Below, one piece after another: positions 57,191 through 64,000 of a stretch of 64,000 nt of DNA; within the stretch, counting starts at the first letter, position 1, and every line of letters begins with the position of its first letter. Origin of the DNA: Arachnopeziza araneosa (Eukaryota > Ascomycota > Leotiomycetes > Helotiales > Arachnopezizaceae); NCBI GenBank assembly GCA_003988855.1, contig QYAI01000121.1:186001-250000 (forward strand). The letters are read 5' to 3'. The translations under genes were made by a program, and so were the position numbers. The notes under the pieces were generated by a model. That model had not been told where the DNA came from. It ran no database searches and saw only the letters and a program-made list of their open reading frames with translations.

Positions 57191-59294
57191 TTTTAGCACG
57201 GAAACATGGCCTTCTAATGGGATGATCGGGTAGAATGAACTATAGAGTTTTACCATTTACTCGGCACAAATGGAGAAACTACCGCCGGAGGACTGGATTG
57301 CGGGATACGGTAGAGCTGCACTTCAGAGAGATTAGATTTTTGCTGATCCGCTTGTTAGAATCGCTTTTTCCAAGTTGTGCTTTGAGTTCCCAACCTCTGA
57401 AAGATATTTTTGAGACTCATGGCGTAGACTATGAAGCAATACACGTTCACAGAACTCAACCAGTTCAACGACGCAGCAGTTTTATGAAGCCGGCCCGCAC
57501 TGAAAATAAAGCTTACCAAGATATCTCGACCAGATGTCAGTCTTGGATACCCTACCCCAGAGTTATCGACGTAGGCTACCAAAAGGGTGAATCCCAAGAG
57601 AGGATCTGCCGGCCTCTGCCGATGTCTCGCTCTCTGGCAGTCACGCAACTATATGGCCCTTCGCTAGTGAGGCTGCAGACTTTGCAACCGAAGCCTTTGT
57701 CACCAAGGAAGATAGAAGGAGACACCTGAGAGATAATTACTTGTACTACACTCGTCTTATGTACAGAGAAGTCAATTGAGGGAGATTATATCATCTGCAG
57801 AATTACTCCTCAATTAATGTCTTGAGTCTGAGTCACTTTGAATACATACGTAATAAGGCCACAAACGATTCAATTGCCACCTTCAAGAGGGGCATTTGAT
57901 CATAACCCAACTGAACTTTCCTAGCTTTCAATATTAAGACTAAGAGATCAGGCTTAACCGCAAGATAATATAGAAATACAAGATGCATCTCGGCTACTTC
58001 TTTGTCCTCTGGAATTTCCGCACACTGATATCTCGGTTAAACACGCGAGTCAACAAAGGGGGCAACACAAAGCGAGACGGATACACACCACGATGTTTTG
58101 CTCCCCACCGTTTGCAACGAAACGAGAAGTCGCCGACCAAACAACCTCCTCTGTTCCTCACGTCTGATCTTTCACCATTCGACACCTGCACAGCTTTTTC
58201 GACAATAAAATTCAAATTGACAACGGTACCAGCAACCAAAGATTTGAAAACAAACAGACTCAGATCAGCACAGACACGGCGAAGGCGATGGAGCACGCCC
58301 GCTCCATCTCCCGCTCCCGCTGTTCACAACCTCCAGAGCGGGGCGGGCCTCTCGGTTTGGCCTCTCACGAAACGAGACACGCAACACCCCCTTGAACGCA
58401 CTAATCTGATCGGCGACTCGACCAACCAGAACACCCTCGTTTGAAGAACGTTCTGTCTCTTGACAGAACTTGGTGAGCAGGAAGGACCCTGCCTCCGCAG
58501 ACCAACCACAGGCTGAAATAACCAGAGCTCCGACGCACAGATTGTGATTTCCACCTCGTCGCCGAATTCACTCATTTGGGACTCCACTTGCGTGGCTGGG
58601 AAGGAAGCACATTCACGCGTGCTCGCCGTGATCGGTGTATATATTCTCTCCCGGAGCGAGCGAGCGCGGAGGCGTTCGATGCAGAGGGTCGCATATTGCG
58701 AAGCGGAAATGGTTGGAGCGGGGGACGAGGAACTCAGGGAGTCGGGAAGAGAAGAGAGGGGTGAAGGGAGTGTGCCATGCATAGACCATTCTAGACCATA
58801 CTTGCTTCCGGCTCGATTTGACTCGAGAGTTCGTCAGCTGTAAACAAACAGTTTCGCATTCCACTTTTCGCCAATCGGATTTCTCGTCGGATCTGTCTGT
58901 TGTTTTCATTGGGTTGTTGCTGTTGTCGAATGGATGGAAAGTGTCGGACGTGAGATGGATACGTTTACACGGAAGTATGGGCGGAGACTTTTCCATTGAC
59001 ATCGAGGATCGAGGATCATGAAGGGTTGGCTACGTCACGTGGCGAGTTGGAGGTAGAGAGTAGATTGTAGCATCAGGAAAAGATGGATCGGCCTTACGAG
59101 CTGCTGGTGCGGCGAGCGAGTATTACAGTACATACATCAGACAAGATCATATTTATCCAAGTCGTAATTATTCTCATTTGCTATTAACACTCAACAAATT
59201 TTTTACCTCCCATTTTTTGAAATCCTACACATGCCATCCTTTCCCAACCCAATATATCATTCATTAAACTTCCAATTCCCTTACTTCCATCAAC
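57191..59294. other. intergenic region
   Basis: 2104 bases without a supported gene. It may include decayed 3' sequence of the Fungal_N pseudogene up to about 57730. Frames at 57983-58444 and 58324-58782 (opposite strands) are compositionally odd and lack domain evidence. Confidence 0.45.
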
Positions 59295-61663
59295 TTAAGA
59301 ACAAACACCTGCCGCCTTCTGACAGCCCGTGCCACAATAAGTCGCCGTCAACGACCCGGTCGATCCACCACACCAACCGTACTGACTGCAACACACCCCA
59401 AACGTACTACCGGTACAAGTGTACCCTGTGACGCCGCTATCGGTGTTCGTACCGCAGGTGCCGTCAGGAGAGACTTTGAGGGTGGCGGTGGGTTTTGCGG
59501 AGGATGAGGTTGATGTCTTAGTAGAAGACGTCGAGCTCTTGGTTGAAGACGTAGTAGAAATCTTTATTGAAGAGGTAGATGTCTTAGTAGATGAAGTAGA
59601 AGTCTTAACAGCAGATGACGTGGTGGAAATCTTGGACGAGCTAGAAATTTTGGAGGAAGAAGTAGTTACCTTCGAGGAGGAAGAGCTCGTACTGGGGACT
59701 TTCGAGCTCGTACTGGGGACTTTCGAGCTCGTACTGGGGACTTTCGAGCTCGTACTGGGGACTTTCGAGCTCGTACTGAGGACTTTCGAGCTCGTGCTGG
59801 GGACTTTCGAGCTCGATGATGGTGGCTTGGAAGAACTCAGACTTACACCTGTAGTACTACCTCCAGTGCATGTACCAAAGGCTGATTGACATCCCGTGCT
59901 GCAGTAATCGGTTGTGCTTCCGCAGAAACCGTATTGGGAGCAGCAGTTCCCGAATGTAGATCCCTGACAGGTGATCGTCCCGCCGCAGGAACCGTCCGTG
60001 CTAATTGTTTTAGCGCCAGTGGTGGTAGTGGTAGCTTTGGACGAGGTGGTGGACGTAGATTTTACGGAAGAGGTTGTGATTTTGGTTGACGACGAAGTAG
60101 ATTTATGCGACGTTGAGGAAGTACTACTACTGCTTGATGTGCAGGAGCCTGACGCAGGGTTCTGGGAGATGGGTTAGTAGATGTTTAAACGAGGAGAGGG
60201 GTGCAAAGTACACATCCAGCACCGCAATAACCCGATGTGCTTCCACAGAATCCATATTGCGAGCAGCAGTTTCCAAATGTGGATCCAAGACAGGTAACAG
60301 TGGCTGAACAGGAACCATCAGTACTGACTGTCTGAGGAACAGGAGCGCTCGCATTCCCTGAGCGATACCAGTTGGCCTGGGGGTCTCCGAGACATTGGCC
60401 TACTGTGACGGATTTGTAGCCGTGAGCGTACATAGAAGCTAGGATGTAGTCGGTCAAGTTATAAACGGTTTGGTAATGGATATCGTGCTCGATCTCCAAG
60501 AAGCTGGTGGTGGCTGGATTGGAAGGGTTGATAGCGGCATCCCAGATGTTCTTGGAGTTTTGGATCAAGGTGGGATCATCATTCAGATAGCCCTCGGTAT
60601 CCAAGTCGAAATCTATAGTTGTTCAGAGAAGATTTAATGTCAGGATCGAGCAGCTTACAAGTGATGTGATATCCTAGTGCCAACAAACGATTTTCACAGG
60701 TAGTATCACATTCCGAATAAGGAGGTCTAAGTCTTATTAGTACAGGGAGGCAAAGTCGTTTAGATTTGGTACCTCATATATGTTGGAAAATATCCAAGAA
60801 TATTTCTAAAGGCCATCTCATTATAAACCATTTGATTCTGAAAAACTTGAGCAGTCAAAGATGTAAGATTTTGATGAGACCAAGTGTGGGAGACGACTTG
60901 ATGACCTTCGGCAATCATTCGCTGGGAGTTTGTCAGTTAGGTAATGTGTAGAGGCCTAATTGGGACATTACCTGAATAACACTGGTCCATTGTGGTGTAC
61001 TATCGATGGGACCTTTTCCAAGATTGTTTCCGGCTATGAAAATTAGCACTGATATAAAATCTTCGGTTTGTGAGCGTACTGATCATGAAAGATGCTTTGG
61101 CGTTGTATGCTAGCAATTTATTCAACAAATCCGCGGTATAGTTGTAAGGGCCATCATCAAACGTAAAGGCAATATCTCCTGGAACAACACAATCGTAGAT
61201 GCCAACTCCACCATACGGAATAGACCCAAGCAGTGGTCGTGCAATGTTCAGAGTAGAAGCTCCTGCTGGTACTTGGTTACCGTCACAGGCAGGACCATAT
61301 GCGAGTTGGCAGTCAGGAGAAGCACAATAATCGATACCAACCCCGCACCATCTGTTCAGTCAGTAAGGGTGTCTTCTTGCGGTAGAATATATCTCACCCC
61401 GCAGGCGAACAGCAGATACCAGCAGCGCAAGAACCAAATCCTGGACCACATTGACCATCGGTATTCTGACGCTCCTCTACACCTTCTGGTGCAGGTTCAC
61501 GCTCTTCGATATGAAGTTCTGGTTCGACCAATTCTGCTGGTAGGGCATTTCGTGCTTTCAATTCGGCCAGAAACCTCCTTCCACCCATGAGCTTTATCCC
61601 AGCACTCGAATGAGCCGCTGAAACACCGGCAAGGATGCCGATAGCCACAGATGCGATCTTCAT
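59295..61663 (-). CDS. chitin deacetylase (CE4) with four CBM18 chitin-binding modules
   Basis: Seven exons (61663-61398, 61351-61080, 61033-60972, 60921-60773, 60726-60659, 60612-60212, 60161-59295) encode 694 residues; six introns of 46-50 nt, all phases agree. Secreted: signal peptide at 1-17. CBM18 number 1 lies at about 69-112. The NodB deacetylase domain (about 145-345) shows TFDDGP (152-157), the metal motif SHTWSH (211-216), RPPY (250-253), YFDLDTEGY and IEHDIH. CBM18 number 2 is at 371-406; numbers 3 and 4 follow, separated by Ser/Thr/Lys linkers, the last ending TYCGTGCQKAAGVCS. The enzyme converts wall chitin to chitosan; in plant-associated fungi this hides chitin from hosts (family knowledge). 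Four lectin modules on one deacetylase is a high number. No GPI signal is present. Confidence 0.95.
59683..59808 (-). repeat. 21-bp tandem repeat in CBM18 linker
   Basis: Six copies of a 21-base unit (four identical, two with one change each) encode the heptad SKVPSTS between CBM18 modules 3 and 4 of the chitin deacetylase. Confidence 0.92.
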
Positions 61664-62986
61664 CGTGAGGCTGATCTCAATTCGACTTGGGGACTATTAT
61701 TACTGCAGGCAGCAACTATTGTGAGCCGCAGGTAAACGAAGGACTGCGACGCGTAGCGATTGTGGGATTCAGAAATCAGCGAGCGATTGAAGAAAAAAGA
61801 GCACCCCAGCATATTGCACGAGGTGATATTATGTAGTGCAAAGTGCCATCTGAGCCAAGTCTGAGAGCCTGACTATAACGCGACCAATATTATGCACGTC
61901 CAACACAGCAGACATGGAAGAGAGGAAAAGAAATACAGGCCCGGGGGACATCAGCCCAGGACCTGAGAGCTTCCTCTGGCATCGGATCGCTGAGGCCTCA
62001 CGGGTCTGAAGGTTTTGCTCGTCCCAGCTTGAGCGCATCCCGACCCACCTCCGTCAACACGCTCACTTGAATCATGGACTGGGAGGTCAGCTTTGCAGCG
62101 AGCGTGCAGGGCGCCAGCACATTCTAGCGACCTGATGCTACCAGGTCGAGGCCTCTTCCCTGTTGCGATACGAAATCTTGGGGTTTTTGGCTGAATGGAG
62201 TGCGGTGCGAGGGAATACCGCGATCTGACAGGCACACCCGAAATAGATGTTTCCGTCATTGGACCTGGATCTGCAGGAACCAGGTTTACGAAGATCGTCG
62301 ACCTGGGAGTTGAGGCGACTAGAGCTGCTGGTGATACCGCAGCAATTGTCAACGTCAAACGGGTGTGACCAGAGGCTGGTCCTGTCCGCATCGCGCTTCT
62401 TGACGGCCACCTTGGTCGCATCTGAGGCGATGCCGTAGACGAAGACTCGCGCTGCGAAGAAAAACAACACCAGCTGTTCCGATGCATGAATGCACGAAGA
62501 AGAAACTTTTCTCTTTCCAGCGGAGGCTGCTCAGCTCCTGTCTCACTTGACTCTTTCGCCACAGCCGCCTCACTGGTCGGGCCAGCGCCCCGCGTCTCCA
62601 AAGGGCCTCATTCTTCTGGTCCCGACAAACAAGTTGTTTTGCATATGCAGGTTCCGCTTGCGGCATTAACAGCCGTCATATACATTTCGTATTGGGAACT
62701 GGCATATCAACATTCAAATTGCATGCGGCGTGCAGCTTGCACTCGTCTTCCTTCTGTTTGGTTCAGCCATCTATAAAAATACCACAACGAAGCTTGTTCT
62801 CTCCACAAGCAGACATCGTACCACCTTCTCGGATCTCTCGGATCTCGCGGCTCTCAGGAAGAGAGGTCTTGGGGATCAATCCTGACATGATGCTGTGGTT
62901 GATACGAGATCACGTGTTTATCGATTCATTCATTGACCTTTCCAGCCTGACTTCTCCTGCAGGCCACATCTCCAACCTCTAGACCG
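61664..62986. other. intergenic region
   Basis: 1323 bases upstream of the chitin deacetylase gene and downstream of the MFS gene. A minus-strand frame at 61951-62601 is long but reads as low-information sequence with no domain. The region probably contains the deacetylase promoter. Confidence 0.45.
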
Positions 62987-64000
62987 TTAATGTGTCACTC
63001 CAAGCTCTTTATTTTCCTTGACAAACTTGTAATACCTCGCCTTAGTCATAGTTCTCCAACCCTTTCCCCACTTCACCACCACCAAGAATGTCAGGACCTG
63101 CGCCAAACCTGCAAATGCGGCCAGTATGAAAGCGTTTTGATACCCCATATTTGTGACCCATGGTGTAATTCCGTATCCAATCGCAAAACTCATCGTGTTA
63201 CGAATAATAATGACCGTCACCATGGCCTCGCCACTCAAATCCTTGTACGAGTCAATGCAATAACTGACACTGAGCTGTACACCTATCGAGTTAGAGGCCG
63301 CAATAACACCCATTGCAAACACAAGGCCAAACCAATGAACATGATGTGCTGCTCCAACTCCCCAGAGAATCAAAGATCCCGGAATCAGAATTAAAGAGGC
63401 GGAAAAGAGCCATAGACGATGTTCAGACTCAAGAACTCCTTTATTTCGCCGAGCAAGCCACAGCACCACTCTATCTCCAATCACACCAGAATAGAAGGAC
63501 CCCACTGCTACGCCAATGAGGGGACTAATATACGATAAGCCGACCATAGAGGCCTCGAAGTTGTATGGCGCCCCTCCAAGGATCAATGAAGCTGTGCCAT
63601 TGAGAACATTGAACCAAACGAGGTTGCTACCATAAGAGAATCCGGCGTAGACGACAGACGGCAGCGAGAAGAACAATAGTGGTCTTATCATCATCCGAAA
63701 GAGGTGGAAATCACGTTTCTTGTCTAGCAGAGATAGCTTCTGCACGTAGGTCTTGGGTTTGTAGTTGACTAGATCCATTGTGTTATCGTTTCTCGACTCT
63801 GGAGTCTCGACAACCTTTTCTGGATCAATTAAAGATACGAAGGTTGATCCTTTTGGTGTAGTTGTCCCGGGGGTATTGGTAGTACTAGATGTCATTTCTA
63901 GTGGAACGCGATCATAGTTGGTCTCTTCCATGAAGAAGAAGCAGAAGATAAAGCCGATCGCGAGGAAAATAGCACACCAATACATGACCCACTGCCATCC
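62987..64000 (-). CDS. MFS transporter, HOL1-like family (partial, 3' part)
   Basis: An open frame of 337 codons enters from the right edge and ends at TAA 62987-62989; the N-terminal half lies outside the window. It starts within GWQWVMYWCAIFL, the end of the first six-helix bundle, followed by FFFMEETNYDR, a motif seen in fungal HOL1-like drug/H+ antiporters. Then comes a long cytosolic loop (about 80 residues, Thr/Ser-rich) and the second bundle of six helices, including FRMMIRPLLFFSLPSVVYAGFS, GLVFAMGVIAASNSIGVQL and IRNTMSFAIGYGITPW. No intron is seen in this part. It is a plasma-membrane exporter or importer; the substrate is unknown. Confidence 0.9.
   Translation of the reverse strand, partial: GWQWVMYWCAIFLAIGFIFCFFFMEETNYDRVPLEMTSSTTNTPGTTTPKGSTFVSLIDPEKVVETPESRNDNTMDLVNYKPKTYVQKLSLLDKKRDFHLFRMMIRPLLFFSLPSVVYAGFSYGSNLVWFNVLNGTASLILGGAPYNFEASMVGLSYISPLIGVAVGSFYSGVIGDRVVLWLARRNKGVLESEHRLWLFSASLILIPGSLILWGVGAAHHVHWFGLVFAMGVIAASNSIGVQLSVSYCIDSYKDLSGEAMVTVIIIRNTMSFAIGYGITPWVTNMGYQNAFILAAFAGLAQVLTFLVVVKWGKGWRTMTKARYYKFVKENKELGVTH

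Noticed and set aside
57983..58444. 153-codon plus-strand frame and overlapping minus-strand frames
   Set aside because: No conserved motif, and both strands are open, which points to base composition rather than coding.
59419..59889. Plus-strand frame with repeated ELVLGTF units
   Set aside because: Antisense of the 21-bp repeat linker in the chitin deacetylase; the minus-strand gene explains it fully.
61951..62601. 216-codon minus-strand frame
   Set aside because: Ser/Arg/Pro-rich low-information sequence with overlapping open frames on both strands; no domain or splice evidence.
1..64000. CRISPR array, bacterial operon or prophage
   Set aside because: Spliceosomal introns and fungal families throughout; no spaced direct-repeat array or phage gene was seen.

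Overview
The window is nuclear DNA of a filamentous ascomycete (Pezizomycotina), most likely a leotiomycete. This rests on short introns (about 43-170 nt, mostly 45-60) with GTANGT-type donors and CTRAC branch sites, and on families confined to or expanded in such fungi (HET, DUF6594, Clr5, DUF3602, GPI-anchored Ser/Thr-rich wall proteins, SMP-domain Mmm1). The order-level placement is inference. No tRNA, rRNA, CRISPR array or intact transposon was recognised. One 94-base assembly gap lies at 36731-36824.

Layout. 0-10 kb: 3' end of an unidentified gene, a DUF6594 membrane protein, a degenerate retropepsin-like protein, an amino acid permease and a fungal-type transcription factor. 11-20 kb: a GPI-type wall protein with a 22-nt microexon, a short-chain dehydrogenase, a 5'-truncated WD40 relic, a first HET-domain gene and a Cys-rich secreted protein with a KTSS repeat tail. 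21-30 kb is a housekeeping block: acireductone dioxygenase (methionine salvage), a possible divergent small gene, DUF3602, a phosducin-like thioredoxin protein, the GDP-mannose transporter, Mmm1 and a MIPC-synthase-type glycosyltransferase. The last two Golgi functions are linked, because mannosylation of inositol phosphorylceramide needs the GDP-mannose imported by the transporter.

31-57 kb is an accessory, allorecognition-like region. It holds a probably frame-broken membrane gene, a truncated CAP59-type mannosyltransferase relic, an NLR-like gene (alpha/beta-hydrolase + NACHT + ankyrin repeats 102 bp long and nearly identical), two more HET genes, a 2EXR/F-box-like gene, a decayed beta-lactamase-like gene, a Clr5-ankyrin gene, a RING-ZZ-SH3 ubiquitin ligase and a Fungal_N-domain pseudogene stopped by TAA and TAG. 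Several relics carry stops that could have arisen by C-to-T change, as expected of RIP, but this was not measured.

59-64 kb: a seven-exon chitin deacetylase with four CBM18 chitin-binding modules and a 21-bp repeat linker, and the 3' part of an MFS transporter running off the right edge.

Exon structures were assembled by hand from splice signals and reading-frame continuity. Each model reported as intact sums to a whole number of codons.
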